A stretch of 64,000 nucleotides of DNA from Clostridium aciditolerans (GCF_016316925.1 NZ_JAEEGB010000018.1:273-64272), one strand, 5' to 3'. Shown: positions 8,687 through 18,153, numbered from the stretch's first letter. The notes: generated by a model not told the origin, from the letters alone. Numbers and translations are program-made.

Positions 8687-11161
8687 TTGAAAATTAATAA
8701 TAAAGTACGTGTAATTTTACTGATACTTTTGGTGTTATTGATATCTGGAGCTTGTGCAGCATCTTACCATTATATTTTGGGTAATATAAGACATCAAGAA
8801 AAAGAAAGTGTTCTGCAGGATATAAAACGTGTACGATATCTAATTAGTGATAGTAGAGATAGTCTAAATGTTGTATCTGCAGACTTTTCCGCATGGGACG
8901 ATACATTAGAGTTTGTAAAAAATCCATCTAGAAAATATGTATTAGAAAACCTTAATTACAATTCACTAGAAAATTCAAGAATTGATATGTTTGCAGTTTT
9001 AGATAACTCTGATAAATTAAAATATATAAAGGTTTACGATTCAAAGCAGGGAAAGGATATAGAAACTCCAAGAGAGGTAATAGATTTTATTAATAAGAAT
9101 AGTAGAGAATTAAGTCAGCATATGAACGTGTATAGTGTGGGATCAGGAATAATTTCTGTAAATGGACAACCTATGATTATATCCTTTAGACCTATAACTG
9201 ATTCAAAGTATGAAGCTCCTATAGGAGGTACCGTAATTATTGGAAGATACATAAGAGATAGATTCATAGACAAGGGAGAACATATAATTGATGCAAATTT
9301 ATCAATAGAAGAAGCGAGAAGCAGTGATAATCGTTATGGTGTGTTCATAGGTAATGATTCAAGGGTAAGAATATTAGATCAAGATGATGCTTTAATAGAG
9401 ATTAATGACAAAAATAATATAACAGGATACTCTATAATAAGAGGAACTGATAATAATCCTATATTTGCAATAAAGATACATGAAAATAGAACGCTTTATA
9501 ATGAAGGAATAAAGTCATTATATTTTTATATTTTATTAGTTGTAATCTTCGCAGTTCTAGTTTTTGTTATGTGTTTAACCCTTTTAAGAGTACATATTAT
9601 TAAGCCTATTGAAAGCATGAGCAGAGAAGTAAGTAATATTGAGCTTAACGATGATAAAATATCTAAAATTAGAGTCAAAGGAAATGATGAGCTAACTCAG
9701 CTATCTATAGAAATAAATAGTATGATTAAGAGAATTGAATATAGTAATAAAAAGATACAGGATAGCGAAAAGCAACTAAAACTAGTTTTAGAAGGAGCAA
9801 ATGCAGGCTTTTGGGACTGGGATATAGAAAATAATTATATATACTTTGATGAAAAATTTCTAACTATCCTTGGATATTCTCAGGGTGAACTACCTAACTC
9901 AAGTGAGGTATGGAGGAAGATAGTTCATGAGGATGATTTAGATTATTCCTTAAAGTGTTTTCAAAATAGCCTGGGAAAGAGTGTTAATATACACATTATA
10001 GAACAAAGGGTGAGAACTAAATCAGATGACTATAAGTGGATTTTAAACCAGTGTAAGGTTGTAAGATATGATAAAGATAACAATCCTAAGAGAATGACAG
10101 GAATAATAACTGACATAACTGATAAAAAGAAGCAAGAAGAGGAATTAAGATATCTAAATTATTATGATAAGTTGACCGGTTTATTCAATAGGGGATATTA
10201 TGAATACGTTATTGAAAAAGTAAGCAAAAGTAGCAGTTTACCTGTTTCTATAATAATGGGTGATTTAAATGGACTAAAAATAGCAAATGATACTCTTGGA
10301 CATGCTCAAGGAGACAAATTATTAGCGGAAGCTGCAAATATTCTCAAGGATATTTCAGGCCCTAACGCTTTAATCTCACGTTATGGTGGAGATGAATTTG
10401 TAGTAATTTTAGAAAATATAGATAGTATAAAGGCTAATGAAATATGTTTAGCTATAAAAAATGAATGTTCAAATAGAAAGATAGGTTCTATATATGTTAA
10501 TATTGCATTGGGATGTTCTACTAAATATGATGCAAGCCAAGACATAAATGAAATAATTAAAGAAGCTGAAGAGAGAATGTATAGGAATAAACTATTAGAA
10601 GATAGAAGTGCTAGAAACAGTATAATAGCTTCTTTAACTAGAACTTTAGAAGAAAAAAGCCATGAAACAAAGGAGCATGCTTATCGTATATATAATTTGT
10701 GTGTAAAAATAGGTGGAATTTTAGGTTTAAGTACTGATAAATTAGATGAACTCTATTTACTGGCTAGGTTGCATGATATAGGGAAAATAGGGATAGATAG
10801 CAAAATATTAAATAAGCCAGGAAAACTAAATGATGAAGAGTGGGAAATTATGAGAAATCATTCTGAAATAGGATATAGAATAGCAGCATCAACGCCAGAT
10901 CTAATGCATATAGCATATGGAATATTGACACACCATGAAAGGTATGATGGTACGGGGTATCCTAAAGGGCTTAAGGGAGAGCAAATACCATTACTTTCAA
11001 GATTATTAGCTATAGTTGATGCCTTTGACGTAATGACTCATGATAGGCCGTATAAGGTAAGAATGACAGTTGCTGAAGCTATCGAAGAGCTAAAAAGATG
11101 TTCAGGAAAACAGTTCGATCCTAATTTAGTTGAAATATGTATAATGGCTTTTAAAAGCTAA
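8687..11161 (+). CDS. Membrane sensor with CHASE4-like, HAMP, PAS, GGDEF and HD-GYP domains
   Basis: Large signalling protein of about 824 residues that both could make and degrade cyclic di-GMP. In order: N-terminal membrane helix, extracellular sensor of about 240 residues resembling CHASE4, second helix (around 280-300), HAMP, PAS/PAC (WDWDIENNYIYFDE), GGDEF domain with intact YGGDEFVV, and HD-GYP domain with HDIGKIG and HHERYDGTGYPKGLKG. Both output motifs look intact; which activity dominates cannot be told. The TTG start at 8687 follows AGGTGG; the upstream GTG has no site. Monocistronic, closed by a strong terminator. Confidence 0.9.
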   Translation: MKINNKVRVILLILLVLLISGACAASYHYILGNIRHQEKESVLQDIKRVRYLISDSRDSLNVVSADFSAWDDTLEFVKNPSRKYVLENLNYNSLENSRIDMFAVLDNSDKLKYIKVYDSKQGKDIETPREVIDFINKNSRELSQHMNVYSVGSGIISVNGQPMIISFRPITDSKYEAPIGGTVIIGRYIRDRFIDKGEHIIDANLSIEEARSSDNRYGVFIGNDSRVRILDQDDALIEINDKNNITGYSIIRGTDNNPIFAIKIHENRTLYNEGIKSLYFYILLVVIFAVLVFVMCLTLLRVHIIKPIESMSREVSNIELNDDKISKIRVKGNDELTQLSIEINSMIKRIEYSNKKIQDSEKQLKLVLEGANAGFWDWDIENNYIYFDEKFLTILGYSQGELPNSSEVWRKIVHEDDLDYSLKCFQNSLGKSVNIHIIEQRVRTKSDDYKWILNQCKVVRYDKDNNPKRMTGIITDITDKKKQEEELRYLNYYDKLTGLFNRGYYEYVIEKVSKSSSLPVSIIMGDLNGLKIANDTLGHAQGDKLLAEAANILKDISGPNALISRYGGDEFVVILENIDSIKANEICLAIKNECSNRKIGSIYVNIALGCSTKYDASQDINEIIKEAEERMYRNKLLEDRSARNSIIASLTRTLEEKSHETKEHAYRIYNLCVKIGGILGLSTDKLDELYLLARLHDIGKIGIDSKILNKPGKLNDEEWEIMRNHSEIGYRIAASTPDLMHIAYGILTHHERYDGTGYPKGLKGEQIPLLSRLLAIVDAFDVMTHDRPYKVRMTVAEAIEELKRCSGKQFDPNLVEICIMAFKS

Positions 11162-11165
11162 CACA

Positions 11166-11204
11166 AAAACACAACTGTTCATATAGCAGTTGTGTTTTGT
11201 TATT
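11166..11204. terminator. Bidirectional terminator
   Basis: AAAACACAACTG (11166-11177) and CAGTTGTGTTTT (11187-11198) form a perfect 12-bp stem between two convergent genes. T-rich DNA flanks the right side and A-rich DNA the left, so it can serve both strands. Confidence 0.85.
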
Positions 11205-11805
11205 TTGATCTATGGCCTATATCTGAGTTTCGTAATCTATAGGCTTTTTCTAATAAATCTTTTTCAATATTTTTTTCAATAGTAGAAAATAAATCTTGTT
11301 GAATATGTGTAGGAAAATATAATTGAAGCAATCTTTTTTCTAATTCTTGTTGAGTCTCTATACTGCCATCTGGGAGTATATGATTTACCATAAATTCATT
11401 TTTTACTAGCTCTGGGGCTATCATTATGCTTCTGTGGCAATCCAAAGGATCTTTTTCTGTACACATTAGACAAATTATAAATTGTTTATCTATTCCGGTG
11501 TTGAGCCGTGCTATGCCATCTTTAAAGCTCTTTGTATGTTTTATTATTTCAAAATCCAAGTATCCTTTTTGATTGAATAGATTTTTATCCTCACGGATTG
11601 CTCCGAATTCGTCAGCCATATATACGTAATTAATATTATTAGAATCTAAGAATTTTTTTATCACATTTTTATTAAAATGAGGAACATATTTTGAGAAAGG
11701 AACACTTCTAATATCAACTATGCAATTTATATTATATTTTCTAAGAAGCCCAAGAAAATATATATTATCATGTGATGAGTGTCCTATAGTATAAATTAGT
11801 TTCAT
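11200..11805 (-). CDS. DUF488 family protein
   Basis: Cytosolic protein of 201 residues of unknown biochemical function. DUF488 hallmarks are present: IYTIGHSSHD at the N terminus, VDIRSVPFSKYVPHFN, DEFGAIRED, and the cysteine cluster CLMCTEKDPLDCHR near residues 112-125. The conserved Arg and Cys residues suggest a catalytic or metal role, but none is demonstrated for the family. It stands alone, with a degenerate family A element upstream. Confidence 0.85.
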   Translation of the reverse strand: MKLIYTIGHSSHDNIYFLGLLRKYNINCIVDIRSVPFSKYVPHFNKNVIKKFLDSNNINYVYMADEFGAIREDKNLFNQKGYLDFEIIKHTKSFKDGIARLNTGIDKQFIICLMCTEKDPLDCHRSIMIAPELVKNEFMVNHILPDGSIETQQELEKRLLQLYFPTHIQQDLFSTIEKNIEKDLLEKAYRLRNSDIGHRSK

Positions 11806-11821
11806 TTTTATAACTCACTTC

Positions 11822-11948
11822 CTCATAAGTTCTAAGTCTTTTTTTGTAATCCTTCGCTAAGGCTCATAGAAAAAGTATTTAATCTTACTGCTGAATTGTA
11901 AATATATCCTCACCTATAAGTTAACTTTATTGTCAGTTTCCTTATAGT
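11822..11948. repeat. Degenerate family A repeat (A4)
   Basis: The right end, CCTATAAGTTAACTTTATTGTCAGTTTCCTTATA, matches the family A right terminus. Upstream, CCTTCGCTAAGGCTCAT and TTTAATCTTAC align with the inner right arm of the long copies (CCTTCACTAAG.CTGACAC, TTTAAATCTACC). The left half is lost. It lies between the DUF488 gene and hom. Confidence 0.5.
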
Positions 11949-11951
11949 AAT

Positions 11952-13187
11952 TTATAATATCATAAATTTTTTTATTTTAGTAACATAAGATAGTTTAGAG
12001 AGTTTTTCAAATGTTGAATCTAAGGTGAATTCGGGCTCATTGCGAATTATTGCTGCTACTTCATCCCTTTGAGTAACACTTGATGTATACATATGACAAT
12101 TTTTGAAGCTCTCAGATAGATTACATATAGTATTTAACCTGTCATTAGTTTTTATTCGTACAAGCCAATCAGATTTCTCATCCCAATATTTCTCGATATA
12201 AGCTTCTTTGTCATTAAATTTTATATTTTTCTTATTTTTATTCTGAATTATATCTGCTATATCGCCAAATACTGAGCTAGCTGTTGGAAGCATTCCAGCA
12301 CCCTTGCCGGAGAAAAATACGTTTCCTACTGCATCACCTTCAATAACTATTCCGTTAAGCTCATTATCTATCTTGCTTAAATAAGAATCGGACTTTATCA
12401 TAACTGGCTTTACAAAACCATAAATTTTCTCATCTTTATTTTTACTGATAGCCAATAGTTTTATAATATATCCATTTAATTTTGCATACTCAAAGTCTAT
12501 TTCATCGATATCTGTAATTCCTTCTATATTTATATCCACCCAGTTGACTTTCATGCCATATGCAATAGTTGAAAGAATGGATAGTTTTCTTGCAGCATCA
12601 TATCCTAATACATCAGAATCTGGATTGGCTTCGGCAAATCCTAGATTTTGTGCTAATTTAAGAGCATCTTTGTAACCCATATTTTCTGCGTACATTTTTG
12701 AAAGAATAAAATTTGTAGTTCCATTTAAAATAGCTTGAATCTCGAAAATTTTATTACCAGCTAAGGATTCCATAAGAGGTTTTAATATAGGAATGCCTCC
12801 GCCAACACTTGCCTCAAAATTTAAAGTTACACCATTGTCTGAGGCTATGTCTAATAGTTCTTCACCATATTCTGCAATTAAATCTTTGTTTGCAGTTACT
12901 ACATGTTTTTTTAGCTTGAGAGCTTTTTTTACATATTCGTAAGCTGGGTGAAGTCCACCCATAACTTCTACTACTATATCTACAGGATTATTAAATATTT
13001 TTTCTATACTATCTGTTACAAGATGATAGTTTTGTTTTTGTTCATGTTTGTTCTTATCTTTTACAAGTATACTAGATATATTTAATTCTTCACCGGTAAT
13101 GGATTTAAATCTCTCTTTATTTTTATTTATAAGATTAGCTATACCAGTTCCTACAACTCCATAGCCAAGTACTGCTATTGATGCCAT
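11952..13187 (-). CDS. hom: Homoserine dehydrogenase
   Basis: Reduces aspartate semialdehyde to homoserine, the branch point to methionine and threonine. It is 411 residues, with an N-terminal Rossmann motif GYGVVGTGIANLI, the catalytic and substrate region TANKDLIAEYGEELL, SVGGGIPILKPL and NPDSDVLGYDAARKL, and a short C-terminal segment resembling an ACT domain (SVTQRDEVAAIIR). GGAGG lies before ATG. It is the third gene after metY and metX on the same strand, 47 bases after metX, so it should follow the SAM riboswitch and supply homoserine to MetX. Confidence 0.92.
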   Translation of the reverse strand: MASIAVLGYGVVGTGIANLINKNKERFKSITGEELNISSILVKDKNKHEQKQNYHLVTDSIEKIFNNPVDIVVEVMGGLHPAYEYVKKALKLKKHVVTANKDLIAEYGEELLDIASDNGVTLNFEASVGGGIPILKPLMESLAGNKIFEIQAILNGTTNFILSKMYAENMGYKDALKLAQNLGFAEANPDSDVLGYDAARKLSILSTIAYGMKVNWVDINIEGITDIDEIDFEYAKLNGYIIKLLAISKNKDEKIYGFVKPVMIKSDSYLSKIDNELNGIVIEGDAVGNVFFSGKGAGMLPTASSVFGDIADIIQNKNKKNIKFNDKEAYIEKYWDEKSDWLVRIKTNDRLNTICNLSESFKNCHMYTSSVTQRDEVAAIIRNEPEFTLDSTFEKLSKLSYVTKIKKFMIL

Positions 13188-13234
13188 TAAAAATACCTCC
13201 TTATTTTATGAATTATAATAGAATATCGTATAAA

Positions 13235-14416
13235 TTAAATATTACCGGTAGAATACTCAAATTCTTTCCAGGTTTCTCTATAGTTTATTTCATCATGCAG
13301 TGTATCAAGAAAATTTGATATACAATCTTTATATTTATCTACTTCTACTAAAAAAGAATCATGACCATAATCGGATTGAATTTCATTGTATTCAAGGTCT
13401 ACACTGCTTAATTTTAGTATATCTTTTGCTCTCCTAAGTTCACTTATATTAAAAAGAGTATCGGAACTTATAGCTACAAGTAAAAACTTAGCTTTAATGC
13501 AACTTAGTGCTTTTGCATAAGATCCATATTCGCGTCTAAGATCAAATAAATCCATTGCACGGGTAAAATATAAGTAGGTATTTGCATCAAATCTTTGTAC
13601 AAGTTTTTCTCCTTGATAACTCAAATAACTATCTATTTCAAATTCGGCATCAAGGCTTTTAAAAAAGTCATCTATATTATTTTTGATCTTTCTTCCAAAC
13701 TTTTTATCTATCAAATCTCTAGTCTGATAAGTTAACATAGCAATCATTCTTGCTATAGATAAACCCTTGGCAGGGAAATCTGAACCATAGTAATTTCCAT
13801 TATTCCAGTTAGGGTCCCACATGATGGACTTTCTCATAATATGGTTAATTCCTACTGCTTCTGTACTTAAATTAAGTGGAGCAGCTAAATTTATAATTCC
13901 ATCCATAAAATCAGGATAAGAAACTGACCACTGAAGGGACTGCATGCCTCCCATTGAACCACCAACTACAGCTAGAATATGATTAATGTTCAAAAAATCA
14001 AAGAGTTTTCTTTGAGCATTAACTATATCTTTAACCGTAATTATAGGGAAATTTATACCATAAGGTTCATTAGTTTCAGGATTTATAGATGAAGGTCCAG
14101 TGGAACCGCAGCACCCACCAAGCACATTTGAACATACTATAAAGTATTTATCAGTATCAAATATTTTACCAGGTCCAACAAAATCCTCCCACCAACCAGC
14201 ACTGTCCAATTCATCATGACTAGCTACATGAGAATCTCCAGTTAAAGCATGAGTTATAAGTATACAGTTATTCTTATCTCTATTTAATTTACCATAAGTT
14301 TCAAAGCATATAGTTATAGGACCAAAGGTTTTTCCGCTTTCCAGAAGGAAGCTTTTGTCTTGGCTAAAGGTTAAATACTCCTTAAAAATATCTTTCTTAT
14401 AAGTAAATTCGCTCAA
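13235..14416 (-). CDS. metX: Homoserine O-acetyltransferase
   Basis: Alpha/beta-hydrolase-fold acyltransferase, about 393 residues, that activates homoserine with acetyl-CoA for direct sulfhydrylation. The family signatures are LITHALTGDSHVA, DKYFIVCSNVLGGCCGSTGP and the nucleophile elbow GGSMGGMQSLQW; the C-terminal YGHDSFLVE holds the catalytic His. Start set at TTG 14416, eight bases after GGAGG; the upstream in-frame TTG overlaps that site. Pairing with MetY, which takes O-acetylhomoserine, supports acetyl rather than succinyl specificity. It is separated from metY by a family B repeat. Confidence 0.9.
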   Translation of the reverse strand: MSEFTYKKDIFKEYLTFSQDKSFLLESGKTFGPITICFETYGKLNRDKNNCILITHALTGDSHVASHDELDSAGWWEDFVGPGKIFDTDKYFIVCSNVLGGCCGSTGPSSINPETNEPYGINFPIITVKDIVNAQRKLFDFLNINHILAVVGGSMGGMQSLQWSVSYPDFMDGIINLAAPLNLSTEAVGINHIMRKSIMWDPNWNNGNYYGSDFPAKGLSIARMIAMLTYQTRDLIDKKFGRKIKNNIDDFFKSLDAEFEIDSYLSYQGEKLVQRFDANTYLYFTRAMDLFDLRREYGSYAKALSCIKAKFLLVAISSDTLFNISELRRAKDILKLSSVDLEYNEIQSDYGHDSFLVEVDKYKDCISNFLDTLHDEINYRETWKEFEYSTGNI

Positions 14417-14440
14417 GATACATACCTCCAATTAAAAACT

Positions 14441-14695
14441 TTGCGACGCAAAACTTTTATAGTTGACAATTGACAGTGAACAGAGGACAGTGAAGGTGAG
14501 TCTTCTTCCTTACGTCAGAAAACTAATTTATTTTTTTAGGCTTGTTTTGCTAATGCAAAACACCGCTAAATTAAAGATTTTTCGTAGTGTAGCGGAGAAA
14601 AATCCTCCTTCACTGTCCTCTGTCAATTGTCCTCTGTCCTCTGATAAAAATAATACGTCGTATTATTTTTACTTTACGAATTGAAATTAAGAATA
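14441..14695. repeat. Family B MITE-like repeat (B1)
   Basis: Inverted ends GACAATTGACAGTGAACAGAGGACAGTGAAGG and CCTTCACTGTCCTCTGTCAATTGTCCTCTG flank a core of about 90 bases. Further out lie GCGACGCAAAACTTTT and a TTTACGAATT terminus. No open frame of note is inside. It sits between metY and metX within one presumed transcript. Related copies lie at 45980-46580 and 53790-54045. Confidence 0.8.
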
Positions 14696-14696
14696 T

Positions 14697-15974
14697 TTAA
14701 ATTTGGCTTAGTGCATTTTCAAGGTCAGCAATTAAATCATCTGCATCTTCAATACCTATGGAAATTCTTATAAGTTCAGGTTTAACACCTGCTTGTAGCA
14801 ACTGCTCTTCATCAAGCTGAGAGTGAGTTGTAGAAGCAGGATGAATTATTAGTGATTTAGCATCTCCAACATTAGCTAAGTGTGAAAATATTTCTACTAA
14901 GCTTATTACTTTTTTGCCTGCTTCAGCTCCACCTTTTACTCCAAAGGTAAATATAGAACCAGGTCCCTTTGGAAGGTATTTTTTAGCTAAATCATAATAT
15001 TTGTTTCCTTCTAATCCAGGATAGTTTACCCATTCTACTTTAGGGTGATTGCTTAAAAATTCTGCAATCTTTTTAGCATTGTCTACGTGTCTTTGGACTC
15101 TTAAGGATAAAGTTTCAAGACCAAGTGTTAATAAGAAGGAGTTAAATGGAGAGATAGCTGCTCCTAAGTCTCTTAAAAGAGCTGTTCTAACCTTTAGGAT
15201 ATATGCTAGGTTTCCAAAGGTTTCTACATATTTAAGTCCGTGATAGCTTTCATCTGGTTCTACAAGACCAGGGAATTTTCCATTATCCCAGTTGAATTTT
15301 CCTGAATCAACAACTACACCACCTATTGATGTACCATGACCACCAATAAATTTAGTAGCGGAGTGTACAACAATATCAGCACCAAATTCAATTGGCTTTA
15401 AAAGATATGGTGATGCAAAAGTATTATCAACAATTAGAGGGATACCATTCTTATGAGCAATATTAGCAACAGCTTCAATGTCAATTATGTTGATTCCTGG
15501 GTTGCCTATACTTTCTATATAAACGGCTTTTGTTTTTTCATTTATAGCTTTTTCAAGTTCTTCTAGGTTATCTGGATCTACAAGATTGACTTTAATTCCA
15601 AAGTTCTTAAAAGTATGAACGAATAGGGAATAAGTACCGCCATAAAGAGTTGCAGCAGCAACTATTTCGTCGCCTGAACCAGCAATATTTAATATTGAAT
15701 AAGTGATTGCTGCCATTCCTGAAGCAGTAGCTACAGCTCCGACCCCACCTTCGAGTAAAGCAACTCTTTGCTCGAAAACATCATTTGTTGGATTACCTAA
15801 ACGTGTATATATATTTCCAAACTTTTTTAAACCAAATAAGTCTGCAGCGTCTTGTGCATCGTCGAAAACATAAGAAGTTGTTTGATATATTGGTAATGCT
15901 CTTGATTTGGTAGCACTATCTACCTGTTGTCCTCCATGTATTTGAAGAGTGTCAAAAGATAATTTTTTTGTCAT
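14697..15974 (-). CDS. metY: O-acetylhomoserine sulfhydrylase (PLP enzyme)
   Basis: Cys/Met-metabolism PLP-dependent enzyme of 425 residues, forming homocysteine from O-acetylhomoserine and sulfide. Visible: [21 protein letters not shown], the cofactor-binding region [28 protein letters not shown], and the Schiff-base lysine in [13 protein letters not shown]. The length of about 425 fits MetY rather than the shorter cystathionine synthases of about 380. First gene of the minus-strand methionine operon. Its AGGAGG is the downstream copy of two AGGAGG motifs that bracket a family C repeat, and a SAM-I riboswitch lies further upstream. Confidence 0.93.
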   Translation of the reverse strand: MTKKLSFDTLQIHGGQQVDSATKSRALPIYQTTSYVFDDAQDAADLFGLKKFGNIYTRLGNPTNDVFEQRVALLEGGVGAVATASGMAAITYSILNIAGSGDEIVAAATLYGGTYSLFVHTFKNFGIKVNLVDPDNLEELEKAINEKTKAVYIESIGNPGINIIDIEAVANIAHKNGIPLIVDNTFASPYLLKPIEFGADIVVHSATKFIGGHGTSIGGVVVDSGKFNWDNGKFPGLVEPDESYHGLKYVETFGNLAYILKVRTALLRDLGAAISPFNSFLLTLGLETLSLRVQRHVDNAKKIAEFLSNHPKVEWVNYPGLEGNKYYDLAKKYLPKGPGSIFTFGVKGGAEAGKKVISLVEIFSHLANVGDAKSLIIHPASTTHSQLDEEQLLQAGVKPELIRISIGIEDADDLIADLENALSQI

Positions 15975-15982
15975 TGTTAATT

Positions 15983-16088
15983 CCTCCTTTTAATCGGAAC
16001 ACGGGGTAATTTCGCTAGGTAAAAATTCATTTAGAACCTTTACCTAGCAAAATTACCCGTTAAAGTCCATTTAGGACTTTAACCTCCT
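15983..16088 (-). repeat. Family C hairpin repeat bracketed by Shine-Dalgarno motifs (C1)
   Basis: On the minus strand: AGGAGG, then stem TTAAAGTCC/GGACTTTAA, then a longer stem CGGGTAATTTTGCT/AGCGAAATTACCCCG with a nested hairpin, then a second AGGAGG placed nine bases before the metY ATG. The same arrangement occurs at 37584-37670. It separates the SAM riboswitch terminator from metY. Confidence 0.8.
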
Positions 16089-16194
16089 AAAAAATAATTT
16101 ATTTTTAAATTAATTTTGGACGGAACTTCTATATTAAAGTTTTGTAATTTATAAAGGGATGAAGCTAGATTTAGCTTAATTGTAAATTTAAAAT

Positions 16195-16230
16195 AAAAAA
16201 ATCTTCTCGCAGACGAGACTGCAAGAAGAT
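16195..16230 (-). terminator. SAM riboswitch terminator (metY leader)
   Basis: On the minus strand ATCTTCTTGCAG and CTGCGAGAAGAT pair as a strong stem (16201-16230), followed by a run of T. This is the expression platform of the aptamer at 16246-16353. Confidence 0.88.
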
Positions 16231-16245
16231 ACACTTTCTCCTCAG

Positions 16246-16353
16246 CTCCTCATCTCTCAGGTATTTAACCTGCTGGAATTAGCACCGTTGAATAATAAAT
16301 ATTCAGGTTGCCGGGCGTCATAGGGCCAGTCCCTCAGCCTCTCTTGATAAGAA
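16246..16353 (-). ncRNA. SAM-I (S-box) riboswitch controlling metY-metX-hom
   Basis: The minus strand reads TTCTTATCAAGAGAGGC, GAGGGACTGGCCC, ATGACGCCCGGCAACC, CGGTGCTAATTCC and ends GAGATGAG, the invariant blocks of the SAM-I aptamer in the right order. With SAM bound the downstream terminator should form, switching off methionine biosynthesis. It is nearly back-to-back with a second SAM-I element on the plus strand. Confidence 0.96.
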
Positions 16354-16374
16354 GTTCCGTATTCAATTGATGAA

Positions 16375-16404
16375 ATCATAACAGGAATTACTATACTTTG
16401 TCAA
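16375..16404 (-). promoter_or_regulatory. Promoter of the metY operon
   Basis: On the minus strand TTGACA (16404-16399), an 18-base spacer and TATGAT (16380-16375) lie about 20 bases ahead of the aptamer. Confidence 0.7.
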
Positions 16405-16661
16405 TACTGTTTTTGAAAAATAATTGAAATGTTAAATTTAAAAACTTGCATTAAGCCTTGATCTGATTAGAGTTTTCATACTAAAAAATTATTTGATTAC
16501 TTAAAAAATTATGCATATGCTATTTTGTGAATTGAATAATCTAATGAAAAATTATAAAACTTCAATTATCATTTTATTAAGAATACGTAGCTTATTGATA
16601 GTAAGCAATACCTTGTTTAACACTTATTTAGTTGTTTAAAATAAGTCGCGGAAAAAATATA

Positions 16662-16690
16662 TTGACAACTAAACTAATAAGTATTATTAT
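16662..16690 (+). promoter_or_regulatory. Promoter of the metF-metH operon
   Basis: TTGACA (16662-16667), a 17-base spacer and TATTAT (16685-16690) fit a sigma-A promoter. The S-box aptamer begins about 28 bases downstream. Confidence 0.75.
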
Positions 16691-16717
16691 TAGCGTTAAA
16701 TGGAATTAAATAAAAAG

Positions 16718-16830
16718 TTCTTATCAAGAGTGGTGGAGGGACTGGCCCTATGAAGCCCGACAACCGGCATTAGTTTTGAATGTATCGGTGTCAATTCCTG
16801 CAGAATATTTTTTATTCTGATAGATAAGAA
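16718..16830 (+). ncRNA. SAM-I (S-box) riboswitch controlling metF-metH
   Basis: TTCTTATCAAGAG, GGAGGGACTGGCCC, ATGAAGCCCGACAACC, CGGTGTCAATTCC and closing GATAAGAA match the conserved SAM-I blocks; P1 pairs TTCTTATC with GATAAGAA. It controls the plus-strand methionine genes from the opposite side of a shared regulatory gap. Confidence 0.95.
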
Positions 16831-16860
16831 AATGGCTTGAAATTTTGAAAAAGATATTTA

Positions 16861-16894
16861 GGGCTACTTTTCTTATAGGAAAGTAGCCTTTTTA
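16861..16894 (+). terminator. SAM riboswitch terminator (metF leader)
   Basis: GGCTACTTTTC (16862-16872) pairs with GGAAAGTAGCC (16878-16888), followed by TTTTT. It is the off-state hairpin for the aptamer at 16718-16830. Confidence 0.88.
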
Positions 16895-16900
16895 TGTTTA

Positions 16901-17213
16901 TAGGGTTACAAGGTCGAAAATTGACTTGCACCCCGGGCTAAGTTTCCAAGCTTCAGTCCGTTAAAAACTTTTAGTCAGTCTAAAGCTTAAGCAGATATCC
17001 CAAATCTTTGATTTGGTGATAGTCGCTTACACAGAGTGCGTGTTCTAAGATAACCTAAGAACTTTCGAGAACTCGCTTCGCTCAAACAACTCTAAAGTTC
17101 TAAGGTTCTCTTAAAACCCTTCACTAAGACTGACACAAAATTTTTAAATCTACCTTCGGCTTTGGAAACATATCCCTTTGTGTAAGTCAATTTTCTAGTT
17201 TGTTTCCCTATAA
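16901..17213. repeat. Family A repeat, long form (A1), in the metF leader
   Basis: About 310 bases folding as nested stems. Outer: GAAAATTGACTTGCAC (16916-16931) with GTGTAAGTCAATTTTC (17180-17195). Inner: GTTTCCAAGC with GCTTTGGAAAC, GTCAGTCT with AGACTGAC, and AACCTAAGAACTTT with AAAGTTCTAAGGTT. Compared with the copy at 21434 it carries about 55 extra central bases. It lies between the SAM terminator and the metF ribosome binding site, so it would be part of the mRNA leader. Its ends match the other copies. Confidence 0.85.
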
Positions 17214-17239
17214 TTATTAAAAGTAAAGGAGAATTACGT

Positions 17240-18112
17240 ATGTTTATTAAAGATATATTTTTGAATAAAAGATTGACTATTTCTTTTGAATTATTTCCAC
17301 CTAAGGATGATAAAAATTTTGAAGGTATTAATAGCACTATTGAAGAATTAAAAAAGTTAAACCCTGATTTTATTAGTGTAACCTATGGTGCAGGAGGAAG
17401 CAGCAGAAGTAGAACAATTGAACTTGCTTCAATTATAAAAAATAAGTATGACATAGAAACCATAGCGCATCTTACATGTATAACCTCTTCCAGAGAAGAG
17501 ATTAATGGTATTTTAAATGATTTAAAATTAAATAATATTGGTAATGTACTTGCTTTAAGAGGGGATATTCCTAAGGGTTTTATAATTAAAGAAAGTTTTA
17601 AGTATGCTAAGGATTTAATTTATGAGATATCCCAAAGAAAAGATTTTAGCATATCTGCAGCAGCTTATCCAGAGGGACATGTGGAATGTGCTGATATAGG
17701 AAAAAATATAGAGTATCTTAAAGAAAAAGTGGAAAAAGGTGCAGATTTTTTAATTACTCAGCTTTTCTTTGATAATGATAACTTTTATAATTTTAGAGAA
17801 GAGTTATATAAAAATAATATAAATGTTCCAATTGTTACAGGCATTATACCTGTATTAGATAAAAGACAAATAGAACGTATAGCAGCCTTATCTGGTGCAG
17901 TTATTCCTCAAAAAATTAAAAGAATTATGGATAAATATGAGCATAGCCCTGAGGCTCTAAAAGAGGCAGGAATAGCATATACTTCCGAGCAAATTGTTGA
18001 TTTAATAAGTAATGATGTTCAAGGGATACATTTATATACTATGAATAAACATAATGCTGTAAAAGAAATTATGGAAAATATACAGGAACTTCGTAAGATA
18101 GTTAATTCTTGA
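17240..18112 (+). CDS. metF: Methylenetetrahydrofolate reductase
   Basis: Flavin enzyme of 290 residues reducing 5,10-methylene-THF to 5-methyl-THF, the methyl donor for MetH. TIM-barrel MTHFR motifs: ISFELFPPKDD at the N terminus with the catalytic glutamate, SVTYGAGGSSR, TIAHLTCI, ALRGDIP and FLITQLFFDN. AAGGAG lies before ATG. First coding gene behind the plus-strand SAM riboswitch. MetF and MetH together regenerate methionine from the homocysteine made by MetY on the other strand. Confidence 0.93.
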   Translation: MFIKDIFLNKRLTISFELFPPKDDKNFEGINSTIEELKKLNPDFISVTYGAGGSSRSRTIELASIIKNKYDIETIAHLTCITSSREEINGILNDLKLNNIGNVLALRGDIPKGFIIKESFKYAKDLIYEISQRKDFSISAAAYPEGHVECADIGKNIEYLKEKVEKGADFLITQLFFDNDNFYNFREELYKNNINVPIVTGIIPVLDKRQIERIAALSGAVIPQKIKRIMDKYEHSPEALKEAGIAYTSEQIVDLISNDVQGIHLYTMNKHNAVKEIMENIQELRKIVNS

Positions 18113-18153
18113 AGATGCCTAATATAAATAAAGTAAAAAGGGAGAGGTTTTTT

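Noticed and set aside
14463-14684. Plus-strand frame of 73 codons
   Set aside because: It is made of family B repeat sequence, has no ribosome binding site, and is not kept in the other copies.
17092-17337. Minus-strand frame of 81 codons ending in KLTYTKGYVSKAEGRFKNFVS, and its relative at 21507-21692
   Set aside because: Both lie in copies of family A and share a peptide only because the DNA repeat is shared. There is no ribosome binding site, and the first overlaps metF.
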